Of a stretch of 47,476 bases of DNA, positions 38,976-45,227 are shown in pieces (positions within the stretch are counted from its first letter, which is position 1; the number at the start of each line of letters is the position of its first letter). The stretch is from Streptomyces sp. CoH27 (GTDB lineage Bacteria; Actinomycetota; Actinomycetes; Streptomycetales; Streptomycetaceae), in contig NZ_JAIQYY010000012.1 in assembly GCF_020181035.1 (NCBI RefSeq), forward strand, positions 42,011 to 89,486. The letters run 5' to 3'. The position numbers and the translations under genes were made by a program. Below the pieces are notes generated by a model. The model searched no databases, was not told where the DNA came from, and saw nothing but the letters and a program-made list of their open reading frames with translations.

Positions 38976-40868
38976 TCAACTCGCGGGATATGGCCAGGGG
39001 TTGGGCAGACAGTGGATTCCGTCATGGTCGAGGAACTTGGTCTGCTGCTGCATGACGGGGGCGAGTTCCCCGTCCTTCTGGCAGGTCACGTGGCCGTGGC
39101 CGAGCCGGTGGCCGACCTCATGGTTGATCAACATCTGCCGATAGGCGTAGATCTTGTCCCCGTATGTCACGCTTCCCTGAGCCCACCTGTATGCATTGAT
39201 CATCACTCGTTCGGTGGACGCCGAGTCACAGGAGACGTTGTCCTCCGTGGTGTCCAGTCCGGACTTGGCGCACCAGGCGGCGGTCGTTCCGGGGCTGGCC
39301 AGCGTGATCACGAAGTCGGGCTTGCCGGAGGAGATCCGCTCGAAGGTACGGGCCCCTCCGTGGGCCCAACTGCGTTCGTCGTTCAGGGTCTTCTGCACGG
39401 CCTCCGCGAACAGCGTGCCGTCCAGGCCCAGCCCCTGCTCCACGTCCACGCGGTAGGTGTACTTCCGTCCGCTGCCCGGCGCCTTGTCGAACCCGGGCAC
39501 GGTGTCGAACTTCCCCGAGCCCTTCAGTGTCGCGCCGAGCGGGTACGTCCGGTTCATCGCCTGCTCGTACGTCAGCGTCACCGGGCTCGCCGAGGCGGAG
39601 GGGGCCGGCTGTCCCGAGGCGCGCGCCTCACGGGCCTGGTCGGTGGCGGAGCGCGACTGTGCGGCGTGGTCCCGGCTCTCGGCCACCTGCCCGGCGACGA
39701 CCACCGCGAGCACGGTCGTCACGGCGGCCGCGGCGACACCGGTGAAAGCCCGCGTGCGCTGGCCCTGACCGCTCGGCACTCCATGAGGGGCGGCTCCGTC
39801 GTCTTGCGGCCGCGGGTCCGTTGTGGCTGGTCGCGCAGTTCCCCGCGCCCCGTTCGGGGCGCCTGAGCCAGAGCGCTGCGTGGGCAGGTCGACGGGGGGC
39901 GCGTCGCCGCCGTCCGCCTCGGTCCCCACGGCAGTCGCCATGTCCACCGGCTGCCCGTCGGTACGGCGCGATCCACGCGCGCGGGGCGCGAAGACGTCGA
40001 CATCGCCAAGATCCGCACCGCCGCCGTGGCCGTCCCGGAAGGCGTCGAGGTACTCCTGCCGAGGCCCGCCTTGCGGCCCGCTCTGCCGCTGCCGAGGAAG
40101 CACGGCACCGGGCCCGCTCCCGGCCCCGGCCCGCCCCGTGAACTCCCCCCAGCCTCCGCCGACTTCCCACTGCTCGGGATGCCCACCCCGCACGGGCACA
40201 CCCGCAGCGGAGCTGCCCTCCCGGAAACGGGGCACACCGCGCGCGGGGGTACCGTCAGCCGGCCACGGCCGGGGCACGCCCTGCGCGGGCGTGCCGTCGG
40301 GAAGACGGGGCATCCCATGGGCGGGCGTGCCGTCGGGAACACGGGGCATCCCATGGGCGGGCGTGCCGTCGGGAAGGCGGGGCATGCCGTGGGCAGGAGT
40401 GCCATCAGGGAACCTCGGCACCCCATGCGCAGGCGTCCCGTCGGGGAAACGAGGCACACCGCGCGCGGGAGTGCCGGCGGCGAAACCCGGCACGCCGTGA
40501 GCGGGAGTGCCGTCAGCCGGCCGGGGCACCCCTTGCGCGCGGGCGCCACCAGGAATACGCGGCGCCCCCTGCACGGGCATGCCGCCAGACGTACGCGGCA
40601 CCCCCTGCATCGGTGCACCACCAGGAATACGCGGCATCCTCTGCACGGGCGTGCCGTCCGGAGGTCGCCGCATCCCCTGCGCAGGCGCCCCGTCAGGCAT
40701 CCGCGGTGCCCCGTCCCCCGGTGCCACCCACTCTGCCGCCTGCGCCCGCCGTTCCGCCCGGGCCCTCTGTTCCGGCTGTTCCCTCTGCTCCGGCTTCTGT
40801 GCACGCCTCGCGGCTATGTCCGCGGTATCGGGCTTGGGGGCCGGGCCGCGGCGGCTGTGGCGTCCCAC
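38976..40868 (-). CDS. DUF3152 metzincin-like protein with tandem-repeat N-terminus
   Basis: A 630-residue type II membrane protein starting at GTG 40868. A basic N-terminus (RHSRRGPAPKPDTADI) is followed by about 14 tandem 12-residue repeats of PDGTPAHGMPRL type (residues 58-227). A low-complexity stretch and one membrane helix (VAAAAVTTVLAVVVAGQV, near 390) follow. The extracytoplasmic DUF3152 domain contains NHEVGHRLGHGH, an HExxHxxGxxH zinc signature as in metzincins, followed by a Met-turn-like LAPVMQQQ. Two cysteine pairs may form disulfides. A zinc-peptidase activity is therefore likely though I know of no proven substrate. The mycobacterial homologue also lies beside moeZ and a TetR gene. 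Part of the coding sequence (39812-39866) derives from a dispersed repeat. Confidence 0.88.
   Translation of the reverse strand: MGRHSRRGPAPKPDTADIAARRAQKPEQREQPEQRARAERRAQAAEWVAPGDGAPRMPDGAPAQGMRRPPDGTPVQRMPRIPGGAPMQGVPRTSGGMPVQGAPRIPGGARAQGVPRPADGTPAHGVPGFAAGTPARGVPRFPDGTPAHGVPRFPDGTPAHGMPRLPDGTPAHGMPRVPDGTPAHGMPRLPDGTPAQGVPRPWPADGTPARGVPRFREGSSAAGVPVRGGHPEQWEVGGGWGEFTGRAGAGSGPGAVLPRQRQSGPQGGPRQEYLDAFRDGHGGGADLGDVDVFAPRARGSRRTDGQPVDMATAVGTEADGGDAPPVDLPTQRSGSGAPNGARGTARPATTDPRPQDDGAAPHGVPSGQGQRTRAFTGVAAAAVTTVLAVVVAGQVAESRDHAAQSRSATDQAREARASGQPAPSASASPVTLTYEQAMNRTYPLGATLKGSGKFDTVPGFDKAPGSGRKYTYRVDVEQGLGLDGTLFAEAVQKTLNDERSWAHGGARTFERISSGKPDFVITLASPGTTAAWCAKSGLDTTEDNVSCDSASTERVMINAYRWAQGSVTYGDKIYAYRQMLINHEVGHRLGHGHVTCQKDGELAPVMQQQTKFLDHDGIHCLPNPWPYPAS
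39812..39866 (-). repeat. Dispersed Streptomyces repeat, copy inside DUF3152 gene
   Basis: GCGGGTCCGTTGTGGCTGGT plus CGCGC (39812-39836) is the exact reverse complement of 44013-44037 in the intergenic copy. It is followed by CGCGCCCCGTTCGGGGCGC, a hairpin. The segment encodes a Gly/Ala/Pro/Arg-rich stretch of the protein. I recognise this sequence as a repeat common between Streptomyces genes. Confidence 0.72.
40190..40697 (-). repeat. About 14 x 36-bp coding tandem repeats in DUF3152 gene
   Basis: Units such as GGGGCATCCCATGGGCGGGC plus GTGCCGTCGGGAACAC recur every 36 bp. The central ones (about 40300-40420) are almost identical and the outer ones diverge. Each encodes a 12-residue Pro/Gly unit like PDGTPAHGMPRL, giving a long flexible proline-rich arm on the cytoplasmic side of the predicted membrane helix. 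Confidence 0.9.
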
Positions 40869-40875
40869 GCCGGCC

Positions 40876-41853
40876 TCAGCTCCCCGCGCCGGGGGTGGTG
40901 ACGGACGTGTCGGCCAGGAGTTCCCGGAATGCCCTGGCCACCACCTCCGGGTACTCCATCATCGCCACGTGCCCGGCGTCCGGCAGGGACAACAGACGGG
41001 AGTCGCGGAAGGAGCGGGCGGCCTTGCGGGCCATACGGAAGCCGACGAGCTGGTCACGGCCGCCGTAGACGAGCAGGGTCGGCGCGAGGACGCGCTCGGC
41101 CTGGCGCCACAGCCCGTGCTGTCCGCCGAGCGTATAGGCGTTGACGATCCCGCGCGCGGAGCGGGCCATCGCGTCCCAGACGTACGGCAGCTGCAACCGC
41201 CGCTCCAGCTCCTCCACGGCGTGCTGGAACGCCTCGGGCGACACCCGCCCGGGGTCGCCGTAACAGAGGGCCATGACCCCGCGCACCCGCTGCTCGGCGG
41301 TCCACTCGCGGGTGAGCCGGGTGAACAGGGCGGCGACACCGGGCACGCCGAGCAGGGCGGTCGGTGCCGCGGTGCGCTGGATGCGCAGCTCGGGCAGGGC
41401 GGGCGAGACGAGCGTGAGCGTACGGACGAGGTCGGGGCGTACGGCGGCCACGCGCGTGGTGACCGCGCCGCCCAGCGAGTTGCCGAAGAGGTGGACGGGG
41501 CCGCGGCCGGCCGCGTCGAGATAGCGGATCACCGCGCGCGCGTGCCCGGTGACGGAGTAGTCGCCGTCGTCCGGGGGCGGGGAGTCGCCGAAGCCCGGCA
41601 GGTCGAGCGCCTCGCTGTCGACGACGCCGTCCAGCTCGGCCATCAGCTCCGACCAGTTCTGCGAGGAACCGCCGAGCCCGTGGACGTACAGCGCGGGCGG
41701 CAGGCCCTCGTGCGCGGGACGGCGGGAACGGATCGACAGGGTGACACCGGGCAGCCCCACGGACCGCAGCCGCTCACCCTCACCGACCCGTACGGGCGCC
41801 ACCTTCGGGAGCACGCTGGCGGCCGGCACGGACGGCGACTCGGTCGAAGACAT
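40876..41853 (-). CDS. Alpha/beta-fold hydrolase
   Basis: A 325-residue protein with oxyanion motif YVHGLGGSSQNW near residue 57, nucleophile elbow LFGNSLGGAVTTRVA near 120, the Asp region LLVYGGRDQLVGF near 265 and the His in LPDAGHVAMMEYPE near 295. A complete Ser-Asp-His triad is visible. No signal peptide, so cytoplasmic. This broad family includes esterases, lipases and C-C hydrolases; mycobacteria have LipV in the same general neighbourhood, but orthology is not established. It stops 7 nt before the DUF3152 start, so the two are probably one operon. Confidence 0.88.
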   Translation of the reverse strand: MSSTESPSVPAASVLPKVAPVRVGEGERLRSVGLPGVTLSIRSRRPAHEGLPPALYVHGLGGSSQNWSELMAELDGVVDSEALDLPGFGDSPPPDDGDYSVTGHARAVIRYLDAAGRGPVHLFGNSLGGAVTTRVAAVRPDLVRTLTLVSPALPELRIQRTAAPTALLGVPGVAALFTRLTREWTAEQRVRGVMALCYGDPGRVSPEAFQHAVEELERRLQLPYVWDAMARSARGIVNAYTLGGQHGLWRQAERVLAPTLLVYGGRDQLVGFRMARKAARSFRDSRLLSLPDAGHVAMMEYPEVVARAFRELLADTSVTTPGAGS

Positions 41854-41911
41854 GCGGCAATGTTACGAGGTGATCACGCCGAGGTTCGTGTGTTCGCCGT
41901 CACAGCGTGAG

Positions 41912-42003
41912 CCGTACGCGCGCGTGGGTGCCGCCAGTACACGCGCGTGAGTGCCGCCAGTACGCGCGCGTGGGTGCCGCCCGTACGCGCGCGTGGGCGT
42001 CAC
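41912..42003. repeat. 4 x 23-bp intergenic tandem repeat (TACGCGCGCGT core)
   Basis: Four head-to-tail units start at 41912, 41935, 41958 and 41981. Each contains (C/A)GTACGCGCGCGTGGGTGCCGC with one to six changes. The core ACGCGCGCGT is self-complementary and CpG-rich. The array lies between the divergent alpha/beta hydrolase and the small acidic protein, so it could bind a regulator of either. The spacing of 23 bp is about two helical turns. Confidence 0.88.
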
Positions 42004-42102
42004 GGCATGGCGTCCGGTTCTGCTCTCTCCTAGGCTCGTACCCAGGGCACCCACGTGTGGCCCCTGCCGCATCCAGGGACGCCCGTAGGAAGGGAGCCCA
42101 CC

Positions 42103-42330
42103 ATGGCCCATGACCCCACCGAGCCCGGCTCGGCCGACGACCTGGAGACCGAGACGGCGGCCTCGGAGATCGATGTCGAGGCCCCCGAGGTGGACGCGGC
42201 CGAGCAGCACACCGACATCTCGCCGGAGCGCGACGATCCCCTGGAAGAAGTCGACCAGGACCGCGGGAACGTGGCCGATCTGGTCGAGCAGGCACGTGTG
42301 GTCAGGCTCGACGAGGACGACTACCGCTGA
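42103..42330 (+). CDS. Small acidic protein of unknown function
   Basis: A 75-residue, strongly acidic protein (SADDLETETAASEIDVEAPE, then EERDDPLEEVDQDRG-like region, ending ARVVRLDEDDYR). ATG 42103 follows GGAAGGGAG. No hydrophobic segment or known domain; probably disordered with a short C-terminal helix. It lies next to the TetR regulator and the 23-bp repeat array. Kept because start, ribosome site and codon bias agree. Confidence 0.72.
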   Translation: MAHDPTEPGSADDLETETAASEIDVEAPEVDAAEQHTDISPERDDPLEEVDQDRGNVADLVEQARVVRLDEDDYR

Positions 42331-42486
42331 CGGCGGCGGACTCCCGGGCCCGTTCCGGAGGATGATCACGTCTTTCGTCACCGTCCGGTACATGAAATTC
42401 TGCGCTCGCACCGCGCACACCACGGTTACCGAAAAGTACGATGGCCGCGCGGCCGACACCGCATGTGGACGACTTTGGGAGGCGGC

Positions 42487-43128
42487 GTGACAGCCATCGA
42501 GCAAACTGAGGCGGCACGCCCACGTGGCACCCGTCTGCCGCGCCGAGCCCGGCGGAACCAGTTGCTGGGCGCCGCCCAGGAGGTTTTCGTCGCGCAGGGG
42601 TATCACGCGGCGGCGATGGACGACATCGCCGAGCGGGCCGGTGTGAGCAAGCCCGTGCTCTACCAGCACTTCCCGGGCAAGCTCGACCTGTACCTCGCGC
42701 TGCTGGACCAGCACTGCGAGTCGCTGATCCAGGCCGTACGGACCGCGCTCGCGTCCACGACGGACAACAAGCAGCGCGTGCGCGCCACGATGGACGCTTA
42801 TTTCGCCTACGTCGAGGACGACGGCGGCGCCTTTCGGCTGGTCTTCGAGTCGGACCTGACGAACGAGCCCGCGGTGCGCGAGCGCGTCGACAAGGTCACC
42901 AACGACTGCGCCGAGGCCATCTGCGAGGTCATCGCCGAGGACACCGGCCTCTCGCGCGCGGAGTCGATGCTGCTGGCCTCCGGCCTCGGCGGGCTCGCCC
43001 AGGTGGTGGCCCGCTCCTGGCTGCACAGCGACCGCAGCGTCCCGCGCGACCAGGCGGTGCAGCTGCTGACCTCGCTGGCCTGGCGGGGCATCGCAGGCTT
43101 CCCGCTGCACGGCACCGAACACCACTGA
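42487..43128 (+). CDS. TetR/AcrR-family transcriptional regulator
   Basis: A 213-residue regulator. The N-terminal helix-turn-helix is clear: RRNQLLGAAQEVFVAQGYHA, AAMDDIAERAGVSKPVLYQH and FPGKLDLYLALLDQHC. The C-terminal ligand domain (MDAYFAYVEDDGGAFRLVFE onward) is generic. GTG 42487 is used although the GGGAGG is only 4 nt away; GTG 42463 lies in the untranslated lead. The mycobacterial equivalent position (Rv3208) is also a TetR gene next to the DUF3107 protein. Ligand and targets unknown; the small acidic gene upstream and DUF3107 downstream are candidate targets by position. Confidence 0.92.
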   Translation: MTAIEQTEAARPRGTRLPRRARRNQLLGAAQEVFVAQGYHAAAMDDIAERAGVSKPVLYQHFPGKLDLYLALLDQHCESLIQAVRTALASTTDNKQRVRATMDAYFAYVEDDGGAFRLVFESDLTNEPAVRERVDKVTNDCAEAICEVIAEDTGLSRAESMLLASGLGGLAQVVARSWLHSDRSVPRDQAVQLLTSLAWRGIAGFPLHGTEHH

Positions 43129-43262
43129 CGGCCGTTTGTTCCCGGTCGCTGTTCGCTGATGGCGTGCCGACGCACAACGTATGCGTCCCCTCACCGGGCT
43201 AATGTGTGCTGCGTACGGCGCGGAAGATCGCGCACATCACTGACCGTCGGAGGGACATAGCC

Positions 43263-43490
43263 GTGGAGGTCAAGATCGGCGTGCAGTACGCGCCCCGCGA
43301 GATCGTGCTGGAGAGCGGTCTGAGCGTCGAGGAGGTCGAGCGCCTGGTGAGCGACGCGCTGTCCGGGAAGACGCAGCTGCTGAGCCTCCAGGACGAGAAG
43401 GGCCGCAAGGTCCTGGTGCCGACGGACCGTCTGGCGTACGTGGAGATCGGCGAGCCGAGCGTCCGCAAGGTCGGGTTCGGCGCACTGTAG
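43263..43490 (+). CDS. DUF3107 family protein (TB9.4-like)
   Basis: A 75-residue protein (EVKIGVQYAPREIVLESGLS, then DEKGRKVLVPTDRLAYVEIG) matching DUF3107, widespread and conserved in actinobacteria. GTG 43263 has GGAGG 9 nt upstream. Conserved beside the TetR regulator, hinting at shared control. Its biochemical role is not known to me. Confidence 0.9.
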   Translation: MEVKIGVQYAPREIVLESGLSVEEVERLVSDALSGKTQLLSLQDEKGRKVLVPTDRLAYVEIGEPSVRKVGFGAL

Positions 43491-43502
43491 GCCGACGTAG
43501 TG

Positions 43503-43545
43503 ACAAGGGCCCGGCGGCACTCGGCCGCCGGGCCCTTGTTCTTCC
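43503..43545. terminator. Strong terminator after DUF3107 gene
   Basis: ACAAGGGCCCGGCGGC (43503-43518) and GCCGCCGGGCCCTTGT (43524-43539) form a perfect 16-bp stem with a 5-nt loop, followed by TCTTCC. It starts 13 nt after the DUF3107 stop. Confidence 0.92.
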
Positions 43546-43664
43546 TGGGGACGTGCACACAGATGGAGCACAACTCCCGCACAGCGGAGGATTGCAGTCC
43601 GCAGGTCACGGGTATGACGGGCTACGACCGTTCAAGGCAGACCGGCCGTGGGAGGGACCCCGAC

Positions 43665-43931
43665 ATGATCCTGGAAGCACTCGCGTCCGCAGTGCTCGGT
43701 CTCGTCCTCGCGTGGGCGGCGGCGCACGGCCTCTCCCACCGGCTCCCGGCCCGCCCGCTGGTGTTCTCGACAGGCATCGCCGGAGCCCTCTTCGGCGACT
43801 TCGTCACCCACACCGCCCTCGGCCCCGGCACAGCCTGGCTGAGCCTCCTGGGCGCCGCGGTCATCTCGGCGGCGTCGCTTTCCCTGCTCCTGCGTCCGGC
43901 GGGAAGACTGCGCCGATCAGCGACGGCGTAG
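43665..43931 (+). CDS. Small integral membrane protein
   Basis: An 88-residue protein with three hydrophobic segments (ALASAVLGLVLAWAAAHGL, LVFSTGIAGALFGDFVTHTA, WLSLLGAAVISAASLSLLL). ATG 43665 has GGAGG 9 nt upstream. Glycine-rich helices recall small transglycosylase-associated/GlsB-like proteins, but similarity is too general for a name. It stands alone between the DUF3107 terminator and a dispersed repeat. Confidence 0.7.
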   Translation: MILEALASAVLGLVLAWAAAHGLSHRLPARPLVFSTGIAGALFGDFVTHTALGPGTAWLSLLGAAVISAASLSLLLRPAGRLRRSATA

Positions 43932-43964
43932 CAAGGGGTCCTTTGCACGTGGCGTAAGCGGCAA

Positions 43965-44037
43965 CCCCCTAGGGGCGCGGGGCTCTGTTCAATGTGCGGC
44001 TCCGCCGCGTGGGCGCGACCAGCCACAACGGACCCGC
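43965..44037 (+). repeat. Dispersed Streptomyces repeat, intergenic copy
   Basis: CCCCCTAGGGGCGCGGGGCT leads into a GTGCGGCTCCGCCGCGTGG hairpin and GCGCGACCAGCCACAACGGA plus CCCGC. The last 25 bases are repeated exactly, in reverse, within the DUF3152 gene. Elements of this type are very common between Streptomyces genes and often lie next to 3' ends; function unknown. Confidence 0.75.
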
Positions 44038-44073
44038 AGCCGCGCAACTCACCGCACCCACCCCCACGCAGCG

Positions 44074-44811
44074 CTACGCGGCCAAGCCGAGCGCAGCCAT
44101 TCTCTTCGTGTGCGCCTCGGTGATCCGCGAGAACATCCTCCCGACCTCCGCGAGATCGAACCCGTCGGCGACGCCCCCGACGAGCATCGTGGACAGCGCG
44201 TCCCGGTCCGCGACCACCCGCTGGGACTGCGACAGCGCCTCGCCCATCAGCCGCCGCGCCCACAGCGCCAGCCGGCCGCCCACGCGCGGGTCGGCGTCGA
44301 TCGCGGCCCGTACCTTCTCCACCGCGAACCCGGCGTGCCCGGTGTCGTCGAGGACGGCGAGGACCAGCTCGCGCGTGTCGGAGTCGAGCCGTACCGCGAC
44401 CTCGCGGTAGAAGTCGCTCGCGATCGAGTCGCCGACGTACGCCTTGACCAGGCCCTCCAGCCAGTCCGAGGGCGCGGTCTGCCGGTGGAAGCCGTCCAGG
44501 GCGGCGACGAACGGGTCCATGGCGGCGGTCGGCTCCTCGCCGATCTCGGTCAGCCGGTCCCGCAGGCGCTCGAAGTGGTGGAACTCGGCCGAGGCCATCT
44601 TCGCCAGCTCCGCCTTGTCCGCGAGGGTCGGCGCCAGCTTGGCGTCCTCCGCGAGCCGCTCGAACGCCGCCAGCTCTCCGTACGCGAGCGCGCCGAGCAG
44701 ATCCACGACGGCGGCGCGGTACTGCGGGTCGGCGGAGGCCTGCGCCCAGTCCTTGGCGGCGATGCCCGTGGGTGCGACGGAGTCGTTCTCAGGCTTGTCA
44801 GAGCTAGTCAT
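44074..44811 (-). CDS. Ferritin-like fold (MiaE-like) protein
   Basis: A 245-residue, mostly helical protein with ferritin-type metal ligands: LAYGELAAFERLAEDAK near residue 45 and SAEFHHFERLRDRLTEIG near 75. A second half follows, with YVGDSIASDFYREVAVRL near 130 and DDTGHAGFAVEKV near 160. The E...ExxH repeats are the signature of diiron four-helix bundles; automated pipelines call these tRNA hydroxylase (MiaE)-like or ferritin-like. Activity is not established. It is conserved in actinobacteria beside the DEAD-box helicase that diverges from it here. ATG 44811 is the first start before the conserved region. Confidence 0.88.
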   Translation of the reverse strand: MTSSDKPENDSVAPTGIAAKDWAQASADPQYRAAVVDLLGALAYGELAAFERLAEDAKLAPTLADKAELAKMASAEFHHFERLRDRLTEIGEEPTAAMDPFVAALDGFHRQTAPSDWLEGLVKAYVGDSIASDFYREVAVRLDSDTRELVLAVLDDTGHAGFAVEKVRAAIDADPRVGGRLALWARRLMGEALSQSQRVVADRDALSTMLVGGVADGFDLAEVGRMFSRITEAHTKRMAALGLAA

Positions 44812-45110
44812 GAGGCGCACAATAGCCCGCTCGCGGCACCCCCGAGGCGCCTGGCCGATCACTGTGACGACGACTACGTGACCAAATCGGCCATCGCATG
44901 TGCGCCGATCCGGGGTATGGTGGTAATGCGCCTGCTGAGTGCGTTGACGGTGTTCGACGCGTCCCGACAGGCCGCACGCATGAGGATGCCCGGTCGGTGG
45001 CCCGATCGGCTCCGACCCGACAGCCCTCCCTGGCCGTACGGCGCAGTACGTACGACGACCGGAGGGACACCCCTCAGCGGTACGAGCGCTAGAGCGTCGG
45101 CAGAGGTCCC
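44812..45110. other. Intergenic region before the DEAD-box helicase
   Basis: Divergent gap between the ferritin-like gene and the small upstream ORF of the helicase. TTGACG (44943) and TATGGT (44919) resemble single promoter boxes but no correctly spaced pair was found. GTACGTAC palindromes occur near 45045. No supported gene. Confidence 0.4.
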
Positions 45111-45227
45111 GTGTCTTACGGCTTGCCCGAGTGGTTCGCCCGTACGGCAGCCGACGTCCCCGGCACGGTCAGACATGACCCCCGCGCTCGCCTCGCACCG
45201 CACCACACAGAAGAGGCAGCACCCTGA
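45111..45227 (+). CDS. Upstream ORF (38 codons) overlapping the helicase start
   Basis: GTG 45111 has AGAGG 4 nt upstream and opens a 38-codon frame (begins SYGLPEWFARTAADVPG) that ends with TGA 45225-45227. That TGA overlaps the CTG at 45224 proposed as helicase start. The CTGA junction mirrors the ATGA overlaps used for translational coupling elsewhere in this window. Peptide unrecognised; existence inferred from frame, ribosome site and overlap. Confidence 0.5.
   Translation: MSYGLPEWFARTAADVPGTVRHDPRARLAPHHTEEAAP

Noticed and set aside
41912..42003. CRISPR array
   Set aside because: The 23-bp units are directly adjacent with no unique spacers and no cas genes are near.
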